A stretch of DNA of 33,272 bases from Candidatus Woesearchaeota archaeon (lineage in GTDB: Archaea > Nanobdellota > Nanobdellia > Woesearchaeales > BM511): assembly GCA_018221135.1 (NCBI GenBank), contig JAAOYB010000023.1, positions 1-33,272 on the forward strand, read 5' to 3'. Positions within the stretch are counted from its first letter, which is position 1. Each line of letters starts with the position of its first letter. The position numbers and the translations under genes are program-made. Under the pieces are notes generated by a model. The model worked only from the letters and a program-made list of their open reading frames with translations, had not been told where the DNA came from and searched no databases. Positions 18,800-26,795 of this stretch are shown here, piece after piece.

Positions 18800-19276
18800 A
18801 TGGATAAAGTTCTTTCTAGTCTTGGCAGGGCTCAACGAAAAATAAAAACCGCGGATTACATGCTTACCATGACTTATGAAACCCTAAAAGAACCCAAGTT
18901 ATTGCTAACTATTTCAACAACTGTTTTTGACGCCTCAAAAAACGCGCTCGACGCAGCCTTAGCGTACGAGCGGTACTTTAAAAGAATCCCTGCATACAAC
19001 GAGAACAGCTTCGAAGCCAAGCTAAGCGTGTTCAAACAAAGACTAGTAGAAAAATATGGTGTGAGCACAAAAGAACTAGAATACCTTAACTTTCTTAGAA
19101 ACGTCTCAATAGAACACCAAAAAAGCGCGGTGGAGTTTACAAGAAAAGAAAAATTTTTCATATTCGATAATGATTACAGGGGTGAAAAAATCTCGAAAGA
19201 CGACGTGAAAAACGCTATTTTAAAAGCAAAAATATTTATAGAGAAAATCTATCAAGTAATAAAAAACAAAAAATGA
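18800..19276 (+). CDS. Alpha-helical HEPN-like hypothetical protein
   Basis: All-helical; RNVSIEH fits the HEPN Rx4-6H consensus with polar residue after R. Confidence 0.55.
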   Translation: MDKVLSSLGRAQRKIKTADYMLTMTYETLKEPKLLLTISTTVFDASKNALDAALAYERYFKRIPAYNENSFEAKLSVFKQRLVEKYGVSTKELEYLNFLRNVSIEHQKSAVEFTRKEKFFIFDNDYRGEKISKDDVKNAILKAKIFIEKIYQVIKNKK

Positions 19277-19728
19277 GAGAATCCTTAGACAGCGCCAGAG
19301 AAGAACTAAAAAGAGTAGACCACCTAATATTTGTAAGCTTAAAATACACGCGTACAGTAGACGTATTAAAAAACGTTGTTAACCGCATAATAGAAGCCTA
19401 CGACTACATAATAGAAGCCCTATTAAAGTACTGCGAAGAAAAAAACTTGATATTTGAAGAACCAATACAACCAATACCAAGAGCGATGACTCTTATAAAA
19501 ACTTTAAACGATCAAATAATAACAGAGCACATGCAACATTTCATATTATTCAAAAAAATACTTAAGAAAACAGAGTACGAGTCCATTAATGAGTTTAGGC
19601 GACACGTAGCGCTAATAACCGAGATAGATGATGAAACAGTAACGATTAACATCGATTTTGTCACAGAACACTTTAAGAACATGAAAGAGTTTTTAATGTA
19701 CGTCGATAGCGAGATAATAAGCACATAA
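19273..19728 (+). CDS. Alpha-helical hypothetical protein, apparent paralog of upstream gene
   Basis: 4-nt overlap; same helical layout, equivalent site reads LNDQIITEH (no Arg). Confidence 0.55.
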   Translation: MRESLDSAREELKRVDHLIFVSLKYTRTVDVLKNVVNRIIEAYDYIIEALLKYCEEKNLIFEEPIQPIPRAMTLIKTLNDQIITEHMQHFILFKKILKKTEYESINEFRRHVALITEIDDETVTINIDFVTEHFKNMKEFLMYVDSEIIST

Positions 19729-19776
19729 ATTTTTTTTAAAAAAATGGGTTTTTTTGGTGAGGTGAGTTTTAGTTAA

Positions 19777-20556
19777 ATGACGCGTTTTGTAGTAATCGCT
19801 TCTGGAAAAGGAGGAGTGGGGAAGACAACGACGACTCTTAACTTAGCAAGCGCTCTTCAAAACTTCGGGCGAGAAGCAATTGTTTTGGATGCGAACATCA
19901 CCACCCCAAATATTTGTTTGCACTTAGGAACCCCGAGCCTTCCAGTCACTCTGCAAGATGCGCTTAGAGGAAAAAAACACATAAAAGACGCGGTGTACCT
20001 TCACCCTTCAGGTCTTAAAATTATTCCTTCTAGTATTAGTTTAGAAGAAAACCCTGATGAATTATTAGAAAACTTAAAACACGTAGTCCCAGAACTAAAA
20101 GACAGCGGGGAAGTCGTGCTTATAGACGCCGCTGCGGGACTTGGAAGCGAAGCAGTTCACGCTTTAAGAGTCGCGCACGACGCGATAATCGTGTCTTCAC
20201 CTGATATTCCTAGTGTTACAGACGCCTTAAAAACTATTAAGAGAGCTGAAAAAGAAGGAACAAAAGTCTTAGGGGTCGTGGTGACTAAGGTAAGAAATGA
20301 TAATTTGGAGTTAAGCATCACTAATATCGAGACAATCCTTGAAAAACCTGTTATTGGCATAATCCCTTATGATCAGAGCATCAGAAAGAGTCTGCACTTA
20401 AAAAACCCAGTGCTTTACACGCACCCTGAGAGCAGGGCGAGCGTTGCTTATAAGAAACTCGCAGCGAACCTCATAGGGCAAAGATACGTTGAATCATTTA
20501 TTGAGAGGGAAGGATTATTTAATTACGTTCTTAAAAAACTTGGGTTTAGAAGATGA
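19777..20556 (+). CDS. minD: MinD/ParA-family ATPase
   Basis: ASGKGGVGKTTTTLNLASAL deviant Walker A; VLIDAAAGLGSEAV; SD-like gaggtgag upstream. Confidence 0.93.
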   Translation: MTRFVVIASGKGGVGKTTTTLNLASALQNFGREAIVLDANITTPNICLHLGTPSLPVTLQDALRGKKHIKDAVYLHPSGLKIIPSSISLEENPDELLENLKHVVPELKDSGEVVLIDAAAGLGSEAVHALRVAHDAIIVSSPDIPSVTDALKTIKRAEKEGTKVLGVVVTKVRNDNLELSITNIETILEKPVIGIIPYDQSIRKSLHLKNPVLYTHPESRASVAYKKLAANLIGQRYVESFIEREGLFNYVLKKLGFRR

Positions 20557-21068
20557 AAAAAGATTTGTCACAAAGATTAAAAGAGAAAGGTTGGTCCCAA
20601 GAAGAAATAGAGCGAGCTCTTGATACCATGGAAAAAACTGATAAGCACCCCTTAATTGCTCGCCTTGACAAAATCGTTTATTGGGTTGCGCTTTTCATAC
20701 TAATCTTTGGGAATTTTTTGATTAGTGTTATGCTTATCCCTTTCTTGATTGTTATGAGTGGAAAAGTCTTGTACTTATTAATAACGGTGTTGGCTCTTAC
20801 TTTTGGCTTCTTATTTAACATACTCATAGAAGACATAGAAAAACTTGATACAGAGTACAAGATAATGCCAGAGTTATTCATACCAGCCTTAGCGATTATA
20901 ACGATGTACATAATAGTTAGTGTATCTAATCACTTCATCGAAATACTTAATCTTAACAGGTATAACAACCCTATAATCATTAGTAGTTTCTACCTTGTGG
21001 CTTTTATCTTCCCCTACATCATTAACTTAGGAAAAGACATAATCTATAATTCTACAAATACCAATTAA
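20553..21068 (+). CDS. Multi-pass membrane protein with N-terminal helical motif
   Basis: ATGA overlap with minD; about 4 predicted TM segments. Confidence 0.7.
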   Translation: MKKDLSQRLKEKGWSQEEIERALDTMEKTDKHPLIARLDKIVYWVALFILIFGNFLISVMLIPFLIVMSGKVLYLLITVLALTFGFLFNILIEDIEKLDTEYKIMPELFIPALAIITMYIIVSVSNHFIEILNLNRYNNPIIISSFYLVAFIFPYIINLGKDIIYNSTNTN

Positions 21069-21172
21069 GGTTATGGACAAATACTGTATCTATCTAGGTA
21101 ACATCTCTTTGAGACAACACCCCGGGTTTAAAGCACAAATTATTTAAACAAAACACGAATTCTTAAAAGGTT

Positions 21173-21301
21173 ATGAAACAAATTTTTAGATGCGAGGCTT
21201 GCGGTAAAGTAAGCGAGAAAACAGGTGAGTGCTGCGGACACCAAATGACTGATTTATCAAGTGCTGGTTGCATGACTTGCCAAGGATGCGGACACCACTA
21301 A
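21173..21301 (+). CDS. 42-aa Cys/His-rich miniprotein
   Basis: MKQIFRCEACGKVSEKTGECCGHQMTDLSSAGCMTCQGCGHH; TATA-like attatttaaac about 30 nt upstream. Confidence 0.65.
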   Translation: MKQIFRCEACGKVSEKTGECCGHQMTDLSSAGCMTCQGCGHH

Positions 21302-21367
21302 AAAAAAGTTTTTTTATTATTTCTTTAAAAATTTATAGAAAACAATTAATTAGAAGACGCAAAATTT

Positions 21368-21640
21368 TTATTCGTCTTCGTCTTCTGAGCTGTAACTCGG
21401 AACAGCGCTTTTTGAGATTATCATTATATCCCCAATTGATTTTACTAATTGGTGAGGCACGATTACTCCTTTAGCGCTTCCTAGCACTTTGTTTAAGAAA
21501 CTGTTCCTAGTAGCTTTTACTCTCCAACCAAAAATCTTACTAGTGGTAAGTATGCATTCTTCGATATCGCCAAAGTAATCTCCTGTGTCAGTGAAAACTT
21601 TCATGTCATAACTATCCGAGATTTTTTTCATCTTAAGCAT
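21368..21640 (-). CDS. PRC-barrel domain protein
   Basis: MKVFTDTGDYFGDIEECILTTSKIFGWRVKA...GVIVPHQLVKSIGDIMIISK; SD taggaggg upstream of ATG. Confidence 0.8.
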   Translation of the reverse strand: MLKMKKISDSYDMKVFTDTGDYFGDIEECILTTSKIFGWRVKATRNSFLNKVLGSAKGVIVPHQLVKSIGDIMIISKSAVPSYSSEDEDE

Positions 21641-21739
21641 ATTATTTATCCCTCCTAAAAAAACCCAAATAATGGTTTTATATTAATATAATGTAATGAA
21701 TAGATAATTATCACCTATATAAAACTTATGATTTAAGCG

Positions 21740-21768
21740 GGGTTTATAGAAGAGGAAAACCCTTTTTT
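21740..21768 (+). terminator. Hairpin plus T-tract (terminator/attenuator-like)
   Basis: GGGTTT-N11-AAACCC followed by TTTTTT. Confidence 0.4.
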
Positions 21769-21809
21769 GAAAAGAGAAAGATTAATAAATAATATTGTTT
21801 TTTTAACTA

Positions 21810-21922
21810 TTGCCGCACAGTGAAAGCTTATCAGCACTGCGCAATGGTTGAGGTACTCTTTATAGTAGTACCAAACTGTCATAAACTAAAAGGGGTGAAC
21901 GACTAAGCTAGAACAAGCTTAG
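21810..21922 (+). promoter_or_regulatory. Structured 5' leader of TrmB-like gene (three hairpins)
   Basis: Imperfect stem 21810-21844; GGTACT-N9-AGTACC 21852-21872; CTAAGCT-N6-AGCTTAG 21903-21922. Confidence 0.5.
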
Positions 21923-21930
21923 ATTACAAA

Positions 21931-22755
21931 ATGATAGTAAAAGACGAATTTTTAAGCAAATTAAGAAGATATTTTAGACTAAATCTCTACGAAGTAAAGA
22001 TTTGGGCTGCTCTTCTATCAAGAGGGGTAAGCACAGCTGGGGAACTCTCAGACATAGCTGATGTTCCAAGAAGCAGAAGCTACGACGTCTTAGAAAGCCT
22101 AGAAAAAAAAGGTTTTGTCATAATGAAGCTTGGCAAACCAATCAAGTACATAGCGGTTCCTCCAAACGAAGTCGTAGACAGAGTAAAAAAGAACGTTAAA
22201 AACGAAGCGGACGAAGCGATTAAGAGATTAGAAACACTAAAAGACACCGAGATTCTTGACGAGTTAAACACTCTTCACACCCAAGGCGTAGAAATAGTAG
22301 AGCCAAGCGACTTAGCAGGGAGTATGAAAGGAAGACAAAACTTGTATAACCACTTAGAACTAACTATTCGAAACGCAGAGGAAACCGTTACTATAATGAC
22401 GACGAGCCAAGGCTTAATCCGAAAAATAGAAGGCTTAAAACCTGTTTTTGAACAACTCAAAAAAAGAGGGGTTAAGATAAGAATCAGCGCTCCGCTAACA
22501 CCTGACACCGCAAAAGTCGAAAAAGACATGGAAGGCGTAGCAGAAGTTCGACACACTGATTCAAAAGCTCGGTTCGTAATAGTTGATTCAAAAGAATTAA
22601 TCTTCATGGTTTTAAACGATGACGAAGTACACCCAACTTACGATGTTGGAATCTGGGTTAATACGCCTTTCTTTGCAGGAGCATTAGAAGAATTATTTGA
22701 GCTTGCATGGAAAGAAATGAAAAAACCAGAAGCAGCGATTAAAACAAAAAAATAA
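21931..22755 (+). CDS. TrmB-family transcriptional regulator
   Basis: N-terminal wHTH (YEVKIWAALLSRGVSTAGELSDIADVPRSRSYDVLESLEKKGFV), C-terminal PLD-like TrmB sensor domain. Confidence 0.9.
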   Translation: MIVKDEFLSKLRRYFRLNLYEVKIWAALLSRGVSTAGELSDIADVPRSRSYDVLESLEKKGFVIMKLGKPIKYIAVPPNEVVDRVKKNVKNEADEAIKRLETLKDTEILDELNTLHTQGVEIVEPSDLAGSMKGRQNLYNHLELTIRNAEETVTIMTTSQGLIRKIEGLKPVFEQLKKRGVKIRISAPLTPDTAKVEKDMEGVAEVRHTDSKARFVIVDSKELIFMVLNDDEVHPTYDVGIWVNTPFFAGALEELFELAWKEMKKPEAAIKTKK

Positions 22756-22765
22756 GATGAACTAA

Positions 22766-22798
22766 TTTTTTTGTTCTTTCTTTTTTTTCTTTTTTTTT
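22766..22798 (+). terminator. T-rich archaeal-type terminator
   Basis: tttttttgttctttcttttttttcttttttttt downstream of the TrmB-like stop. Confidence 0.5.
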
Positions 22799-22841
22799 CG
22801 AAATGTTTATATAAAAATCTCTAATTATTATTCTTGTAAGA

Positions 22842-24374
22842 ATGAGCGCAGAAAAAATTCTAAAAACTTTGCATCCTCTAGAGAGAAAAACCTTGCCTTT
22901 TCTAAAACAAGGAATACTCTTTGAAGACTTAGTAAAAATTAGTGGTTTAAAAGATGTTGAGGTTATGAGAGCGCTTCAATGGCTAAACAATAAGAAAGCT
23001 TTAGAGATAAGAGAAGAAATAAGCGAAGTCTTGAACCTTGATAAAAATGGTTTTGAATACAAAAAGAAAGGCTTGCCAGAAAAAAAGTTCTTAAAAGAGA
23101 TAAAGAACAAGGCTTTAACAATTCAAGAATTAGAAAGAAAAGGTCTTAGTAGAGAAGAAATCAATGGGTGCATTGGGGTTTTAAAGCAAAAAGCGGCTGT
23201 TGATGTTAAAAAAGACAAGACATTAACTTTTTCAATAACTAATTTTGGACGGGTTTTCTTAGAAAAAACTAGTTTGGAAGAAAAACTCTTATCAAAAAAG
23301 TTCCCTGTAAACATGAGTGGCTTAGAAGATGAAGAAAGATTCGCCGCTGATAACTTGCTAAGAAGAAAAGGGATACTAAAAAAGGAAAAAATTAAGAAGA
23401 AAACAGTTGAGCTCTCTAGTCTTGGTCTTAAACTTGTCAAGAACAGCTCGAAAATAGGGGATGTTAGTGACAGATTAACACCTGCAATGCTAAAAACAGG
23501 TTCGTGGAAGAAGAAAAGTTTTCGAGAGTACGACGTCTCAATTAATGTTCCTAAAATTAGTTCTGGAAGGCGTCACTTTGTTAACAAAGCAATTAATTAC
23601 ATGAAAAGCATTTGGTTAGAGATGGGTTTCACAGAGATGAAAGGCTCAATAGTGCAATCAGGGTTTTGGAACCTAGACACCTTATTCGTCCCTCAAGATC
23701 ACCCAGCAAGAGCCATGCAAGACACGTTCTACGTAAAAGAACCAAAAAACGCGAAGATACCTGAGTGGTATAAGAAAGTAAAAGACGTCCACGAAAACGG
23801 CGCAGACACAGGCAGCACTGGTTGGGGTGGGAAGTGGAGTAAGGAAGAAGCAAGCGAGAACATGTTAAGAACACACACCACAGGGCTCTCAGCGATGTAT
23901 CTTGATAAGATAAGAAGCGGCGAGTACGAGATGCCAGCAAAATTCTTCTCAGTTAACAAAGTTTTTAGAAACGAAGCCTTGGACTGGAAACACTTATTTG
24001 AGTTCAACCAAGTCGAAGGAATCGTGATAGACCCAAACGCCAACCTAAAACACCTAAAAGGATACTTAAAAGAATTCTTTGGAAAAATGGGGTTCACAGA
24101 TATCAGGATGAGACCAGGGCACTTCCCATACACAGAGCCATCAGTAGAAGTAGACGTGTACAACCCCAAAAAAAAGGAGTGGATAGAACTCGGCGGCGCA
24201 GGGATATTCCGCCCAGAGGTAACAAAGACATTAATAGGAATAGAAGTCCCAGTACTAGCGTGGGGCCTTGGGATGGAGCGAATAATCGTGGATTACTTCG
24301 GATTCAAAGACCTAAGAGACTTATACAACAACAAACTAGACTTATTAAGAAACATGAAGGAGTGGCTAAAATAA
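22842..24374 (+). CDS. pheS: Phenylalanyl-tRNA synthetase alpha subunit
   Basis: MGFTEMKGSIVQSGFWNLDTLFVPQDHPARAMQDTFYV; FNQVEGIVID; ELGGAGIFRPEV; WGLGMERI. Confidence 0.98.
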   Translation: MSAEKILKTLHPLERKTLPFLKQGILFEDLVKISGLKDVEVMRALQWLNNKKALEIREEISEVLNLDKNGFEYKKKGLPEKKFLKEIKNKALTIQELERKGLSREEINGCIGVLKQKAAVDVKKDKTLTFSITNFGRVFLEKTSLEEKLLSKKFPVNMSGLEDEERFAADNLLRRKGILKKEKIKKKTVELSSLGLKLVKNSSKIGDVSDRLTPAMLKTGSWKKKSFREYDVSINVPKISSGRRHFVNKAINYMKSIWLEMGFTEMKGSIVQSGFWNLDTLFVPQDHPARAMQDTFYVKEPKNAKIPEWYKKVKDVHENGADTGSTGWGGKWSKEEASENMLRTHTTGLSAMYLDKIRSGEYEMPAKFFSVNKVFRNEALDWKHLFEFNQVEGIVIDPNANLKHLKGYLKEFFGKMGFTDIRMRPGHFPYTEPSVEVDVYNPKKKEWIELGGAGIFRPEVTKTLIGIEVPVLAWGLGMERIIVDYFGFKDLRDLYNNKLDLLRNMKEWLK

Positions 24375-24375
24375 G

Positions 24376-26025
24376 ATGCCTACAATAACTCTTAACAGGA
24401 AAGTCTTCGAGAACCTAGTAGGGAAAAAACTATCAGATGAGAAGCTAAGAGATAGAATCTCGATGATAGGAACAGACCTAGAAGAACTAGGAGAAGAAGA
24501 AATCGTAGTCGAAGTCTTCCCAAACCGCCCAGACATGCTCTCCGAGCAAGGATTCGCAAGAGCGTTTAGCACTTTTGTAGGGGCAAAGAAAGGCCTCTCA
24601 AAATTCGTTGTCACAGATTCTAAAGAGAAAGTAATAATAGATAAGAATTTGAAAGATGTGAGGCCCTACACGGCTTGCGCAATCGCGAAAAACATATCGT
24701 TTGATGATGAGAAGATAAGAGAATTAATACAAGTCCAAGAAAAACTTCACGTAACGTACGGTCGTAACAGGAAAAAAGTCGCGATAGGCGTTTACCCATT
24801 AGAAAAAATTGAGATGCCAATAACGTTCAAAGCAGAAAACCCGTCCGAGATAGTATTCCAACCACTTGAAGGCGATAAAGAAATGGATGCTTACCAAATA
24901 CTAAAAGAGCACCCAACAGGAGAGGACTACGCGCACCTCTTAGATGGCCTTGACAAATACCCTGTGTTTCGAGACGCGAAAGGAAAAGTGTTATCTATGC
25001 CTCCAATAATTAATAGTCACGACGTAGGAAAAATCACGGAAGACACAAAAGATGTCTTTATAGAATGCTCAGGTTTTGATTTTGACGTGCTTCACTTAGC
25101 TCTTAACATGATAGTCACAACACTACATGACATGGGAGCAAAGATAGAATCAATGACTCTCGAATACCCTGATAAGAAACGAAAAACACCCATATTAGAG
25201 CCTAGCAGCATGAGAGTAGACTTATCTTATGTTAACAAAATCTTAGGCACAGAATTAGGCGAGAAAGAATTAAAGAGTTGCTTGGAAAAAATGGGGTATG
25301 CTTACGAGAACAAAAAAGTGTTAGTCCCAGCTTACAGAGCAGACATCTTGCACCAAGTAGACTTAATAGAAGACGTAGCCATAGCTTACGGTTACGAGAA
25401 CTTCGAAGAAGTCATTCCTAACGTGGCAACACTAGGGCAAAGCGATGATTTTGAGGGGTTTAAGAACAAAATACTCAACATACTAGTCGGGCTTGGTTAT
25501 TTGGAGACGTGCACTTATTGTATCACTAATCAAAAACACCAAAAAGAAAGGATGAACTTAGACTTGGACACGGTGACTTTAGCTAATAGCATCTCAGAAG
25601 AATACGATAGCTTGCGGTCTTGGATGATTCCGAGCTTATTGGATGTACTCGCGTCTAACATGCACCAAGAATACCCTCAGAACTTATACGAAGCGGGTTG
25701 GGTGTTCAAAAAAGATTCAAAACAAGAGACAAACATCCTTGAACAAACCCGTTTAGGAGTCGTGCTATGCGGCCAAGACGCGGATTACACAAAGATAAGA
25801 CAAGTCCTTGACTTAATACTGAATTACTTAGAAGTAAAGTACTCTGTAGAGTCAACAACGCATAATAGTTTTATTAAAGGAAGAGTAGCAAGAGCCAAAA
25901 TAGGTGGTAAGGGCGTAGCGTACATAGGCGAGATAAGCCCTGAAGTATTAGAGAACTACGAGTTAGAAATGCCGGTTGCGGCGCTAGAATTAAACCTAAG
26001 CGAACTCTACAAAATAATAAAATAA
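24376..26025 (+). CDS. pheT: Phenylalanyl-tRNA synthetase beta subunit (archaeal/eukaryotic type)
   Basis: VEVFPNRPDMLSEQGFARA; VAIGVYPLEKI; PPIINS; DLIEDVAIAYGYENF. Confidence 0.98.
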   Translation: MPTITLNRKVFENLVGKKLSDEKLRDRISMIGTDLEELGEEEIVVEVFPNRPDMLSEQGFARAFSTFVGAKKGLSKFVVTDSKEKVIIDKNLKDVRPYTACAIAKNISFDDEKIRELIQVQEKLHVTYGRNRKKVAIGVYPLEKIEMPITFKAENPSEIVFQPLEGDKEMDAYQILKEHPTGEDYAHLLDGLDKYPVFRDAKGKVLSMPPIINSHDVGKITEDTKDVFIECSGFDFDVLHLALNMIVTTLHDMGAKIESMTLEYPDKKRKTPILEPSSMRVDLSYVNKILGTELGEKELKSCLEKMGYAYENKKVLVPAYRADILHQVDLIEDVAIAYGYENFEEVIPNVATLGQSDDFEGFKNKILNILVGLGYLETCTYCITNQKHQKERMNLDLDTVTLANSISEEYDSLRSWMIPSLLDVLASNMHQEYPQNLYEAGWVFKKDSKQETNILEQTRLGVVLCGQDADYTKIRQVLDLILNYLEVKYSVESTTHNSFIKGRVARAKIGGKGVAYIGEISPEVLENYELEMPVAALELNLSELYKIIK

Positions 26026-26033
26026 GAAAACTT

Positions 26034-26486
26034 TTACTTTTTACTTGTTTTTTTCTTAGGAGAAACTTTTTTCTTTACTTCTTCTTTTGGTGCAGTTACA
26101 GAAGCAACCTTTTTCTCTAATTCTTTTTTTGCAGTGGCGATAATAGATTCTTTTTTGGGTTTCTTTTTCTTTACTTCTTCTTTTGCTGGTTTAACTTTAA
26201 CTTTTCTGACTTTCTTAGGTCGCTCCCCTGCTTTTTTTGCCTTAACCTTTTTAGGGATGTCAATCCCTAACTTTTTGAATTCTTTAGAAACATCGCTGTG
26301 ACTAGCGCCTTTTTTGAGCTTGATAACTTCTCCTAAAGGCTCTAAGTGATGAACGTTACACTTCCTCCTCCGAGTAAGGCCATCTATAAGTACGTAATTA
26401 TCTTCTAATAAGTCAACGACTACGCATCTCTGCCCAGCGTCTCTCCCAGCGAGCTTAACACAAACCCTTCCAACTTCGAAGATCAT
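26034..26486 (-). CDS. rpl14e: Ribosomal protein L14e with Lys-rich C-terminal extension
   Basis: MIFEVGRVCVKLAGRDAGQRCVVVDLLEDNYVLIDGLTRRRKCNVHHLEPL. Confidence 0.93.
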   Translation of the reverse strand: MIFEVGRVCVKLAGRDAGQRCVVVDLLEDNYVLIDGLTRRRKCNVHHLEPLGEVIKLKKGASHSDVSKEFKKLGIDIPKKVKAKKAGERPKKVRKVKVKPAKEEVKKKKPKKESIIATAKKELEKKVASVTAPKEEVKKKVSPKKKTSKK

Positions 26487-26749
26487 GTTCTCACCTGTTT
26501 TCTGATTTTCTCTCTAGAACAACTACTGCAAAGAACTCCGCCGTAAGGCCTCTCAGGTCTCTTATGCGTCTTAGCAAGAGTCATCATCTTATAAGGTCTT
26601 TCTCTTGGGACGCCTGGAAGAACTTTTTTGCACTCACTACAAACGTGGTTCTTAGGCTTTCTCTTCCTATACGTAAGAGTGTTTCTTCCTCCTGGAGTCT
26701 TTCTAAAAACTCTTCTTAGAGTCCTACTCTTAAACATTCCTCTAACCAT
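26483..26749 (-). CDS. rpl34e: Ribosomal protein L34e
   Basis: SRTLRRVFRKTPGGRNTLTYRKRKPKNHVCSECKKVLPGVPRERP; CSSCSREKIRK. Confidence 0.96.
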   Translation of the reverse strand: MVRGMFKSRTLRRVFRKTPGGRNTLTYRKRKPKNHVCSECKKVLPGVPRERPYKMMTLAKTHKRPERPYGGVLCSSCSREKIRKQVRT

Positions 26750-26795
26750 GATAAACTCAAAGAAACTATGAGGTATTTATAAATATTACTATGAG

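Noticed and set aside
21073-21147. 24-aa ORF MDKYCIYLGNISLRQHPGFKAQII between the MinD partner and the Cys-rich miniprotein
   Set aside because: Too short, no supporting promoter or family signal; could be chance.
23629-24169. Minus-strand ORFs inside pheS (23629..23940, 23729..24169)
   Set aside because: Antisense to the conserved PheS catalytic core.
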